From contig NZ_AUPJ01000146.1 in NCBI RefSeq assembly GCF_000427315.1, positions 1 to 44,478 on the forward strand: a stretch of 44,478 bases of DNA, read 5' to 3'. A program made the position numbers and the translations under genes. Below the pieces are notes generated by a model that made no database searches, was not told where the DNA came from, and saw nothing but the letters and a program-made list of their open reading frames with translations. Of this stretch, positions 34,361 to 42,292 are shown one piece after another. Numbering within the stretch: position 1 is the first letter of the stretch; the number at the start of each line of letters is the position of its first letter. The stretch is from Arthrobacter sp. TB 26. GTDB taxonomy: Bacteria > Actinomycetota > Actinomycetes > Actinomycetales > Micrococcaceae.

Positions 34361-34921
34361 GTGTCGATAGCCGAAGCTCAACGCGATGTGCGCCGAGTTT
34401 ATGCGGGAGGGTTCTACGGCCAGTTGGTGTCCGGGGCCGTGTGGCTGGGGGCCGCCGCGGCGGCCACATGGTTCTCTCCTCCAGTTGCTGTCGGCGTACT
34501 TTTCTTCGGTGGGGTGCTGATCTTCCCGCTGACGACGCTCGTCATTCGGCTTTCCGGACGTCCTTCGTCGTTGCCGGCGGGGCACCCGATGGCGGGCTTG
34601 TCGATGCAGATAGCGTTCACGGTACCGATCGGCTTTGTGGTGGTTGTGGCGATGCTCGGCGGTCGCAGTGAACTGTTCTTTCCGGCGAGCATGGTCATTG
34701 TCGGGGCGCACTACCTCCCTTTCGTCTTTCTCTACGGCATGCGCCTGTTCGCTGTCCTGTCCGCGGCGATGGTCGTGATAGGCGTTCTTTTCCTGTACGG
34801 GATGCCCGTCCCGTCCGCCGTCGGCGGATGGATTACAGGTGCCCTTCTCGTGGCCTTTGCCTTCCTGCTTCGCGCGTCAGCCCATTCCTTGGAGAACACT
34901 GCGTCAACCGGGGGACGCTGA
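34361..34921 (+). CDS. DUF7010-like integral membrane protein
   Basis: 186 residues with about six hydrophobic segments. The N-terminal SIAEAQRDVRRVYAGGFYGQLVSGAVW, then FFGGVLIFPLTTLVIRLSGR, and HYLPFVFLYGMRLFAV agree with the pattern I know for DUF7010 proteins of unknown function. GTG start directly after the stop of the small frame; a separate ribosome binding site is weak, consistent with coupling. It ends 81 bases before the next start. Function unknown. Confidence 0.7.
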   Translation: MSIAEAQRDVRRVYAGGFYGQLVSGAVWLGAAAAATWFSPPVAVGVLFFGGVLIFPLTTLVIRLSGRPSSLPAGHPMAGLSMQIAFTVPIGFVVVVAMLGGRSELFFPASMVIVGAHYLPFVFLYGMRLFAVLSAAMVVIGVLFLYGMPVPSAVGGWITGALLVAFAFLLRASAHSLENTASTGGR

Positions 34922-35002
34922 CGTGGCGACTCCGGCCCCTGCCGGGTGCTGGCCGTCGGCTGTCATCGGACGGACTCTGCTGGCACCACGTGCGGAGGGC
35001 GT

Positions 35003-35935
35003 ATGAGGAAGCTGCTGCGGATCCTCGGTGTCGTTGGGCTCGCTGCTGTGGTGCTGGTGGGGGTTTCGAGCGTGAGCAACCTGGTCTTGGGTGCGTACGA
35101 GACGGCGAATGTCCACCCGTATGGCGAGAGGGTCAGCATCGATGGCGGCCAGATCAACGTATCCGTGACAGGGGAGGGCGAAAAGACCGTGGTGCTGCTT
35201 GGCGGCTACGGCACCGCATCCCCGGTATTGGACTTCACACCCCTGATCGGCGAGCTCGACGACGCCTACACCGTGGTCGCGATCGAACGGTTCGGATATG
35301 GCTACAGCGACCTGGATGTCACCCAGCGAACCGTCGCGAACATCTCTACCGAGCTCCATGACACGCTCTCGAAGCTGAATGTGAAAGATTCCTACGTCCT
35401 GATGGCCCACTCCCTGGCGGCAATCTACAGCCTCGACTACGTGAACCGTTTCCCTGGGGAGGTATCAGCCCTCGTCACCATTGACGGGACCGTTCCTGAG
35501 GACTTCGCCGTAGCGCCAAGGACGGGAGGGTGGGAGCGGTTCCTTTCGATAACGGGCTGGGTGCGGTGGATGACCGCACTCGACCCGGCAATCACCACAC
35601 CATCAGCCCCCGTCGGGGTCTACTCCGAGCGGGACATCGAGCAGATCCGGTTGATGACGATCCGGAACTATGCGAACCCGGCGGTGATCGATGAGAACAA
35701 CAGGTCCGCAGAGAACTTCGCCGCCGTGGGCGGATTAGGGTACCCCACCGGGCTTCCAGTGTTGGCGTTCCTCTCGCAACAGCTCATCGACGCCAACACG
35801 GAGTGGCGCCCCGCCCATGCGCAGCAGCTGGAATCCCTGGATCGTTCGGAACTCGTGGTGCTCGATGGCGGTCAATACTTGCACTGGACGCATTCCCGGG
35901 AAATGGCTGAACAGCTCAGACGGTTCCTCGGATGA
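35003..35935 (+). CDS. membrane-anchored alpha/beta hydrolase
   Basis: 310 residues. An N-terminal segment (residues 4-30, LLRILGVVGLAAVVLVGVSS) is an uncleaved anchor or signal peptide, so the catalytic domain is probably outside the membrane. The hydrolase core shows VVLLGGYGT (oxyanion strand), AIERFGYGYSDLD, nucleophile Ser137 in MAHSLAA (AHSLA in place of GxSxG) and a C-terminal LHWTHS with the His. ATG chosen behind GGAGGG. It lies between two membrane proteins of the same operon; the substrate is unknown. Confidence 0.8.
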   Translation: MRKLLRILGVVGLAAVVLVGVSSVSNLVLGAYETANVHPYGERVSIDGGQINVSVTGEGEKTVVLLGGYGTASPVLDFTPLIGELDDAYTVVAIERFGYGYSDLDVTQRTVANISTELHDTLSKLNVKDSYVLMAHSLAAIYSLDYVNRFPGEVSALVTIDGTVPEDFAVAPRTGGWERFLSITGWVRWMTALDPAITTPSAPVGVYSERDIEQIRLMTIRNYANPAVIDENNRSAENFAAVGGLGYPTGLPVLAFLSQQLIDANTEWRPAHAQQLESLDRSELVVLDGGQYLHWTHSREMAEQLRRFLG

Positions 35936-36020
35936 GCACCGTCAACGGCCCTCGGTTGCTCACAGCGTCACTCCGGTGGCACCGTCCACCGGCGCCGATC
36001 GATGAGAAGCAAGGGCAGAT

Positions 36021-36947
36021 ATGACTATCACGGCGTCGCCGACAATTTTTCGCGGCAACATTATCCATGCGCTGAAACTGGCCGCTGCCTCGCGGTGTGC
36101 GTGGTTCTTCGCGGCGGTGTGGCTCGCCTCCGTCCTTGTGCTCGGCGTGGGAGGGCACGACATCCCGGCGGCCGGCATCGTAGTCGGCTCGGTCCTGCTC
36201 CTGCTCAGCCTGCTCGTCACCGGAGCCACCGAGCCTGCAATGGCCGTGATCGTCGTTGACGGCCCCGCACGCCGCCGTGTGTGGGCGCATCTCGGGCTGG
36301 TCGCGGTCTTTATCGCCCTCACCGGGTGGAATAACCTCGCCTTCCACAACGTCATCGACGGCAACGCAAACATCCCATTGTGGACCCCGCTGGTCGAATG
36401 GCTCCAGCGCCTGGGCGAACAGTGGTTCGGCGAGAGCCTTGGCAACTTCGTGGCCAACCCGGTCACCTACGTGCTCATTCCCCTCGTCGTGCTACTTCTG
36501 GCCGGCGCGCGGCTGTCAACCCTGGGCTTCGGGAAGGGCCACCGGGTGGGACGGGCGCTGCTGATCTGCTGCGCGATGCCGCTCGTCTGGTTCACGTACA
36601 CCCTGATCAGCGGGCAACTGACAATCGTTAGGCTTTTGGGCAGCCTCGCATCCAACGTCATGCAGAATGGCTTCCTCGAGGAGTTTCTGTTCCGGGGGAT
36701 TCTGCAAACGCGTCTGCGGCTGCTAGCCGGGCCGGGTTGGGCGCTGGTTCTTCAGGCGCTCGTATTCGGCGTATGGCACCTCGGGTCCGGCTTTGCCAAC
36801 ACCGGTCATGCCGGGCTCTTACCTGCCATCGCCGTCACCATCGTCCAGCAATCGCTCATAGGACTCGCGTTGGGGATCCTATTTGAGCGAACACGCAACT
36901 TGCTCGTCCCCTCCGTCGTGCACATCGCCCTCAATAGCATGTCATGA
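36021..36947 (+). CDS. CPBP family intramembrane glutamic endopeptidase
   Basis: 308-residue multi-spanning protein (about eight hydrophobic segments) with the three CPBP (Abi) motifs: EE220-221 and Arg225 in FLEEFLFRG, His253 in FGVWHLG, and His301/Asn305 in HIALN. Relatives process prenylated CaaX proteins in eukaryotes; in bacteria they act in bacteriocin self-immunity, peptide maturation and membrane sensing. It lies 85 bases after the hydrolase. It has an unusually long N-terminal half (about 150 residues) before the core domain. Confidence 0.85.
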   Translation: MTITASPTIFRGNIIHALKLAAASRCAWFFAAVWLASVLVLGVGGHDIPAAGIVVGSVLLLLSLLVTGATEPAMAVIVVDGPARRRVWAHLGLVAVFIALTGWNNLAFHNVIDGNANIPLWTPLVEWLQRLGEQWFGESLGNFVANPVTYVLIPLVVLLLAGARLSTLGFGKGHRVGRALLICCAMPLVWFTYTLISGQLTIVRLLGSLASNVMQNGFLEEFLFRGILQTRLRLLAGPGWALVLQALVFGVWHLGSGFANTGHAGLLPAIAVTIVQQSLIGLALGILFERTRNLLVPSVVHIALNSMS

Positions 36948-37075
36948 GGCTCCGCAGCGGGCCCCGCGCACCCCCACCACACCCGTCCGGCGTCGTTCGG
37001 GAAATGAGGGCTCCCTGCTACCGGCCGCACACAGACGATTAGCCTGAAATCGAACGGACTTCCAAGGAGACAAAT

Positions 37076-37672
37076 ATGAGCCATCAGTCCAGTTTGCGGG
37101 ACACCGTCGAATTGCCGTCCACCTACCGCAAGCACATGACAGTCGACCTCAAGAAGGACAGAAAGTTCGCCGTCGCAGTCCAGGGGATCTTCGTACTTGT
37201 GGTTCTCCTTGCCGTAGTAGCCGTGCTGCTATTTGATCTGCTCCCGGCCACATCCTGGGGTCCCGCCGTAACCATCCCCGTGACGCTGGCCGCTTGCTTT
37301 GCATATATGGCGGTCCACGAAGCGACGCACGGGGTCGCCCTACAGTTGTTGACCAAGGTGAAGCCCTCATACGCGGTGCGGTTCCCCTTCCTGACCACCG
37401 GAAACCATGCCTACCTCACTCGCCGGAGCACGGTAATCGTAGCCGTGGCCCCAACAGTCATCTGGGGAATAGTGCTGGTGATAGCCCTGCTCACACTCCC
37501 GCCGGACTATCTGCTGAGCGCATACATCCTCCTGACACTGAACTTCGCCGGATCGGCCGGAGACTTCGTGGAGGTCTGCGTCGTGTCACGGCAGCAGCGG
37601 GACGCGCTCGTCAAGGACGACGGAAATCAGATCCACGTGTTCGTGCCGGGAAGGTCCCGTTTGGCGAACTGA
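37076..37672 (+). CDS. DUF3267 family membrane protein with HExxH motif
   Basis: 198 residues. HEATH at 81-85 lies inside a hydrophobic segment after two membrane spans, a zinc-metallopeptidase-like arrangement as in site-2-protease-related DUF3267 proteins. The C-terminal NFAGSAGDFVEV has the conserved Asp expected as a third ligand (GSAGD). CAAGGAGA lies 8 bases before the ATG. It is the last gene of the operon and the second putative membrane protease in it. Substrate unknown. Confidence 0.8.
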   Translation: MSHQSSLRDTVELPSTYRKHMTVDLKKDRKFAVAVQGIFVLVVLLAVVAVLLFDLLPATSWGPAVTIPVTLAACFAYMAVHEATHGVALQLLTKVKPSYAVRFPFLTTGNHAYLTRRSTVIVAVAPTVIWGIVLVIALLTLPPDYLLSAYILLTLNFAGSAGDFVEVCVVSRQQRDALVKDDGNQIHVFVPGRSRLAN

Positions 37673-38139
37673 AGCTCACCACAATAGGGCGTCTACCACT
37701 TTGGGTCCGCTACTTCCTACGGTCGAGACTTTGGCGAGACACCAAGTCTTGATGGTCTCTTCCGGGTTCTGAGGGACACAGCCGGGGCACGCGGCTGTTG
37801 GCCGATCGGACCATGAAGGAGATGAAGGGAAGTGGAATCGTTATGCAGTGCCTGGAACCCGCAGCGCCGACACAAGGCATCCGGTGCGCTGCCGTCCGCA
37901 GGACGGTTGGGCCGGTGGAGCGGGCACGTACGATCCATAAGGACAGCAGCAAAAAAGAAAAGAAAAAGCTTGTACCGCCCGAGCGCAGCGAGGCCCGATC
38001 TGGTGCTGTCAACCGCGCGCAAAGGCTTGTTGCCCGGCGGTCAGCCGTACTTGTCGGGTGCGGCTGACCGTCGGGCATTGAGGAGGCGCAGCGTCGGTGC
38101 GGCATATGAAGGAGTGGCCAAAAGGCGCATAGTGGGACG
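37673..38139. other. 467-bp region with an isolated IS110-type end
   Basis: Contains the second copy of the IS110-associated sequence (37790-37855). An A-rich run near 37950-37968 would be a U-tract on the minus strand, but no stem precedes it. No gene is seen. This is where the operon transcript must end. Confidence 0.4.
37790..37855. repeat. IS110-associated end sequence, copy 2
   Basis: Related to 32680-32745 over about 60 bases (GCGGCTGTTGGC, GATCGGACCATGA, ATGAAGGGAAG). No transposase is attached here, so it is a solo end left by deletion of an element. Confidence 0.5.
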
Positions 38140-38949
38140 ATGACAAGTTCTTACGACCGGGGCGGCTCCATTAGCACCGGGGCGTCCCGGGCACATATCG
38201 AACGCGCGCTCGTGGGTTATGGGGCGACGGATGTTCTTTTCAGTCAACGTGGAGACCGGAGCGCTATCGCGTTCAGGGGCGATGGGAGACAATTCCGCCT
38301 CGTCGTCTCCTTGCCGCAGCCGGGTGGAACCCCGTCAATCCCGGGGGACACTGCGGAGGGTCCGCTCCGCGAAGCGAAGGCAAAGATTCTCGAACGCGCC
38401 ACCCGCAGGTTTTGGCACGCCCTGGCCCTGTCAATAGATGCCAAGCTCGGCGCCGCGGCGGCAGGCACGGCCACCCTTGAATCTGAATTTTTGGCGCATG
38501 TTGTGCTGCCCGGCAACCGAACAGTTTTCGACGAACTCGAACCGATCATCGACTCGGCTTACCGGTCCGGCCGGCATCCCTCATTCGGCGCTTCGGCCCC
38601 GTCTGCCCCCGCTGCCGAACCGCGCAACTCCGCGGACTCCCCGAACCCGCGCGCGATGGCGGGGCCGACAGTCCCCGACCCTGCGCAGGCGCAGTGGCTT
38701 CAAAACCTGTCGCCTCAGGGCGTGGGCAGAATCCTGCACAACATGGCCCAAATTCTCGGCGATCGCGACAATTTCACCCGTCGGCAGATGCTGGAGGTCA
38801 TCGACCATGAACTGTGGCGGGATCGGCGCGGTGAGGGCCCGGCGGCACATCATCTGAAGCTTGTCGGGTACGCCATTCGAGCCTCGATGCCCCGCCCCGT
38901 CCATGGATCCGAAAGGCCATCTCCGGCTCCACCGGCTGTCGGTCGCTAG
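38140..38949 (+). CDS. phage/ICE-associated protein of unknown function
   Basis: 269 residues. The N-terminal 145 residues follow a pattern I know from many phage and conjugative-element proteins: SRAHIERALVGYGATDVLFS, DRSAIAFRGDGRQFRLVVSL, RRFWHALALSIDAKLGAAAA and EFLAHVVLPGNRTVFDELEP. Those proteins have no assigned function. A Pro/Ala-rich linker (~150-175) leads to a second part with QWLQNLSPQGVGRILHNMAQ and a helical DNFTRRQMLEVIDHELWRD segment, which is not usual in the family. The ribosome binding site is weak. It ends about 30 bases before an IS3-family element. Confidence 0.65.
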   Translation: MTSSYDRGGSISTGASRAHIERALVGYGATDVLFSQRGDRSAIAFRGDGRQFRLVVSLPQPGGTPSIPGDTAEGPLREAKAKILERATRRFWHALALSIDAKLGAAAAGTATLESEFLAHVVLPGNRTVFDELEPIIDSAYRSGRHPSFGASAPSAPAAEPRNSADSPNPRAMAGPTVPDPAQAQWLQNLSPQGVGRILHNMAQILGDRDNFTRRQMLEVIDHELWRDRRGEGPAAHHLKLVGYAIRASMPRPVHGSERPSPAPPAVGR

Positions 38950-39008
38950 GGAGGATCCGGACCAGTTTTGTTGGAGGCTGTGAGACAACCGGTTGGTTTC
39001 TTTTTGGG

Positions 39009-39910
39009 TTAGGCGGCCGCGGGTAGCGGCTGGTTGTTGGTCTTGAAGTGGGCCATTGCTGTTGCCGGCGGCAGCTCGTCATTGTTGGTGTGGGGCCGCC
39101 AGCGATTGTAGAACACCTCGATGTAGCGCATGGTTGCTCGGCGGGCGTCCTGCCGTGTGGCGAAGTTGTGGTGGTGGTAGAACTCGTTCTTCAGGGATGA
39201 GAACGCCGAATCGGCGACGGCATTGTCCCAGCACACCCCGGTGGCCCCGTGGACTGGCGCACTCCGTTGCCGGTGCACCAGGCGCCCATTTCCCGGGAGG
39301 TGTATTGGGTGCCGCGGTCGCTATGGAATACCGCGTCCGGGGCCGGGTGTCCTCGGTCCCGGGCCATCGCCAGCGCGCCCGTGACGAGGGAGGCGCGCAT
39401 GTGGTCGGCCATCGCCCATCCAACGATCATGCGGGTGCACAGGTCGATGACGGTGGCCAGATACAGCCAGCCCTCGCCGGTGCGCCGGTAGGTAATATCC
39501 CCGATGAGCTTCGTCCCGGGGGTATCTGAGGTGAAGTCCCGGCCGATGAGATCGGCAAAAACCTTGTCCGGGTCCGAGGGGATGGTCGTGCGTTTGAAGG
39601 CGCGCATCCGCTTAGCCGCCCAGCCGTTCTCCGCCATGATGGCAGCGACCGTCCCCACGGAAACCTCCACACCCGCAGCGGCGAGTTTGGTGTGGACCAT
39701 CCGATGGCCGAAGATCCCGTCCGAGGAATCGAACATCGCCTTGACCAGTCCGGTCAGCTCCCGGTGGCGGGCAGCCGTCGGTGATTCTTCGTGGTCCAGC
39801 CAGCGGTAATACGAGGCCCGCGGAATGCCCAGCCGGGCGCACATCCAGGTGACAGGAAATTCGGCGTTCTTATCCTGAACAAGCCGGTAGAGGCCCTCTG
39901 CCGTTGTTCT
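39009..39910 (-). pseudogene. IS3-family transposase orfB, frameshifted
   Basis: Integrase-core protein beginning in the -1 frame of orfA near AAAGAAC (EGLYRLVQDKN, then MCARLGIPRASYYRWLDHEE). Catalytic Asp in LIGDITYRRTGEGW, second Asp in VFHSDRGTQYTS, Glu in FSSLKNEFYHHH. The frame breaks at about 39247: TGNGVRQSTG is followed by frame loss, and GATGVCWDNAVADSAF resumes in another frame. One missing G in the run GGGG before CCACC restores the protein. Confidence 0.82.
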
Positions 39911-40188
39911 TTGGCGAAGAACGCCGAAACTTTTTTCAGGAATTCATTCTCCCTTTCCAGCTCCCGCAGCCGCGCCTCCAACGCCTTGTATTTCGCGGGA
40001 TCCACCGGATCATCAGGCTTGCCGCCGGCCCCGGCCTCTCCCTCCCGATGCAGCTGCACCCACCGCTTCAGCGCGGTCACGGAGATCCCCAGCTCGGGGG
40101 CAACCGAAGCGGGCGAACGGCCAGAGGAAATGACGAGATTCACGGCATCGGCCTTGAACTCATCGGAATAACTGGGACGGGAAGACAT
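39754..40188 (-). CDS. IS3-family transposase orfA
   Basis: HTH protein: SYSDEFKADAVNLVISSGRS, SVAPELGISVTALKRWVQLH, then a leucine-zipper-like EARLRELERENEFLKKVSAF. The functional part is about the first 100 residues; the frame stays open longer because it shadows orfB. It supplies DNA binding and, through a -1 shift, the OrfAB fusion. Start MSSRPS at 40188; MPMSSRPS two codons earlier is equally possible. Confidence 0.8.
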   Translation of the reverse strand: MSSRPSYSDEFKADAVNLVISSGRSPASVAPELGISVTALKRWVQLHREGEAGAGGKPDDPVDPAKYKALEARLRELERENEFLKKVSAFFAKEQRQRASTGLFRIRTPNFLSPGCAPGWAFRGPRITAGWTTKNHRRLPATGS

Positions 40189-40310
40189 GGGCACAATCCT
40201 TTCAAACTGTGTCTCACATCAGTAGTACACCTCAGTCGCCGGGCGTTGATGCTTCTCCTGACGCCGGAGGCGTTACCGGCCGGCAGTCGGCGTTTGTCCC
40301 CGCAGTGGTG

Positions 40311-41216
40311 CTAGGACTGCCCGCCGGCTGCTTCCGCAGTGGCTTTGATGTGGGCTAGGAGTTCGGCCTGGCTGCGCTCTGAGATCTTGATGACGAGGGA
40401 GTCAACCGCGGCCTCCGCCCAGTTGGCCGGGACGACGTCGGACCGCATCCTGAGCAGGGTCCCGCCGTCTTTCGGCGCCATTGCCACGTTGAAGACAGGA
40501 CCCAACGCCGCCTTCGACGTGAAGTGCTCGCCCGGAACGAACTCAGTGTACTCGTGCGTCGTCTTGATCGGGAGGCCAAGGACCTTCCACGCGGCCTCGA
40601 ACGTTGTCCCCACGCCCTGGGGCGAGGGCTTGTAATTGGTGATCTGGACCTCGGGTCCCAGCCACACGGTCGGATCCTTCACCAGATCGAACACGCGCTG
40701 CACCGGGGCGTTGATGCTGATTTCGCCGGACAACGTCAGCGTATGGGGGAGCTTCGCCATCTCGGCCTCGGTGACTGCCTTCACACCGCTCTCCACCAGG
40801 CTTTTAATGTTGGCCACCAAGGCGTCGATGTCGCCTTCGGACCACCTGGCAAAGATCGCCTGAACCGGCACCCGCACGAACGGCGGGTGGATGTCGAAGC
40901 TCTGTTCAACGCTAAGTTCCGTGCCCGCGGCCACCGGCTCGAGTGAGAAGGTGAGCACCGGACCCACCGAGGCCTTGGACACGATGCGCTTTTGGGGAAT
41001 CACTTCCAGATACTCGTGTGTCACAGACATGTTGATGCCGAACATCTTGGCGGACCACCGCGCGGAGGTGCCGACTCCGTCAGGCTTGAGGTTGACTTCA
41101 GTGACCTCGGAGTCACCGGGGAACGCGAGCATCCAATGTGTCGGATCGTTCAGGAAGGAGAACACCTTCTCCGCCGGCGCATCGATCGTTACGCTCCGAA
41201 TCACGTTGTCCACCAT
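40311..41216 (-). CDS. tandem SRPBCC (START/Bet v1-like) domain protein
   Basis: 301 residues made of two SRPBCC modules. Module 1 (about 1-145): SVTIDAPAEKVFSFLNDPTHW, VGTSARWSAKMFGIN, THEYLEVIPQKRIVSKAS. Module 2 (about 155-295): ISINAPVQRVFDLVKDPTVW, VGTTFEAAWKVLGLP, THEYTEFVPGEHFTSKAA. The two align with each other motif by motif, so the gene arose by internal duplication. SRPBCC domains bind hydrophobic ligands; polyketide cyclases and ring hydroxylase subunits belong to the fold. No catalytic role can be assigned. It stands alone next to the IS3 element. Confidence 0.8.
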   Translation of the reverse strand: MVDNVIRSVTIDAPAEKVFSFLNDPTHWMLAFPGDSEVTEVNLKPDGVGTSARWSAKMFGINMSVTHEYLEVIPQKRIVSKASVGPVLTFSLEPVAAGTELSVEQSFDIHPPFVRVPVQAIFARWSEGDIDALVANIKSLVESGVKAVTEAEMAKLPHTLTLSGEISINAPVQRVFDLVKDPTVWLGPEVQITNYKPSPQGVGTTFEAAWKVLGLPIKTTHEYTEFVPGEHFTSKAALGPVFNVAMAPKDGGTLLRMRSDVVPANWAEAAVDSLVIKISERSQAELLAHIKATAEAAGGQS

Positions 41217-41435
41217 TGTTCATTCTCCTATCGGGCAGACTCATCAACCGGACAGTTGACAGTTCCAGTGAAGTCGAAAGGCATGTGGCTACCCAGAGGA
41301 AAAGGTCCCCCGCACCCTGGTGGCGGATTCATCGCAATCCACTGCAGCTCGGGAACTAAGAGGCCGATAACGGATCTTCCGTCGTTTTGGGAACTGATGG
41401 TTTTGCTGGTTGTTGCATCAAAATGTTCACAGAAG

Positions 41436-41460
41436 AGGGTGTGCACAATGTGCACACCCT
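41436..41460. promoter_or_regulatory. 25-bp perfect palindrome
   Basis: Arms AGGGTGTGCACA and TGTGCACACCCT around a single A. Together with the two GTGTGGAC/GTCCACAC palindromes at 32921 and 41611 it forms a set of TGTG(G/C)ACA-type sites flanking the tRNA-like cores, as recombinase arm sites or dimeric regulator sites would. Confidence 0.55.
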
Positions 41461-41640
41461 GGGCTTCAGATCGGGTCGTACTGGTGCCGGACGGGCCCGG
41501 ATTGCGGATGTTTTCGGGGGAGTGGCGGAAATTCAAGGGCTGGAACCCGGTTCGAGTCCCACCTCGGGCACAGCGTTTCCGCAGGTCAGGGGCCTTTCTT
41601 GTGTTTCTTCGTGTGGACGGTGTCCACACTCTTGCCTCTG
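41436..41640 (+). repeat. att-like degenerate repeat, copy 2
   Basis: Same order as copy 1: a palindrome (41436-41460), GTACTG..GCCGG spacer, GGGCTGGAA, the identical 24-base core at 41550-41573, GGTCAGGGGC, then a further palindrome GTGTGGAC-GGT-GTCCACAC (41611-41629). Beyond it the two regions again share TTCATGG..CATGACT (about 33208 and 41792). Direct orientation, cores 8518 bases apart. Confidence 0.7.
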
Positions 41641-42244
41641 ATCTGATGTTTCGGGTGTGTGGGGTCCCGGAAACGGCCTCTTCGGTTGTCCAGGGCAGCG
41701 GCTGCCTACGGGGGACCGGGTACCGCCCCGTGGGGTCTCTTCTGGGCGTTCATCCTCGTTCGTCCTTCCGTTGGGTTTTCGCGTTCACTAGTTCATGGTG
41801 GCCAGGCCCGCGTACAACATGACTTGCTGATTGCTCTTTGGATGGATCTGGGTTTGCGACCGGTCCGGAATTTCCGCGCTGATACCTGTTCACGCAGGAA
41901 TGCGGAGGGAACGGCATGACATGGCAACTGATCATGAGCTCGCTGAGCCTGACCAGTCGGTAGGCGGGGCCGTCCTCGAGGGCGATGTGCAGGAACTCGT
42001 GGCTTTGCGCCATGGCCTTCCGGCCAGTTAGCCCGCCGCCGCAGCCATCTTTTCCCGTCATCGCCGCATCCGGCTTCCGGGTATCGGGCGTCGCTGTTCT
42101 CGCTGTTTGCCGGGGGAGCTGGCCACGTTGCCCTCAATGAGTCCCGACGATCTCGGACTTCCCGGCGTCAACGACTGCTGGGCGGCCAACGCGGCGACGA
42201 CCCAGACCGGCTCTTTATCGATCGCCTGTGCGATAGCGGCGATC

Positions 42245-42292
42245 GTTCGTGGATACGAGGGTGTATCAGATGAGGAGTCCGGTCGTGGTCAC
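42245..42292 (+). repeat. GTTCGTGGATACG leader repeat, copy 2
   Basis: GTTCGTGGATACG followed by GTATC and GATGAGGAGTCC, matching 33425-33475. What follows is unrelated in the two copies. Confidence 0.65.

Larger units (their letters stand above)
38979..40218 (-). mobile_element. IS3-family insertion sequence, about 1.24 kb
   Basis: Outer inverted ends TGTGAGACA on both sides (38979 inward, and the complement ending at 40218), with only partial similarity further in. It carries orfA and orfB on the minus strand in the usual overlapping arrangement. The flanking trinucleotides (GGC and TCA) do not match, so no target duplication is seen. orfB carries a single-base deletion, so the element is probably not autonomous. 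Confidence 0.82.
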
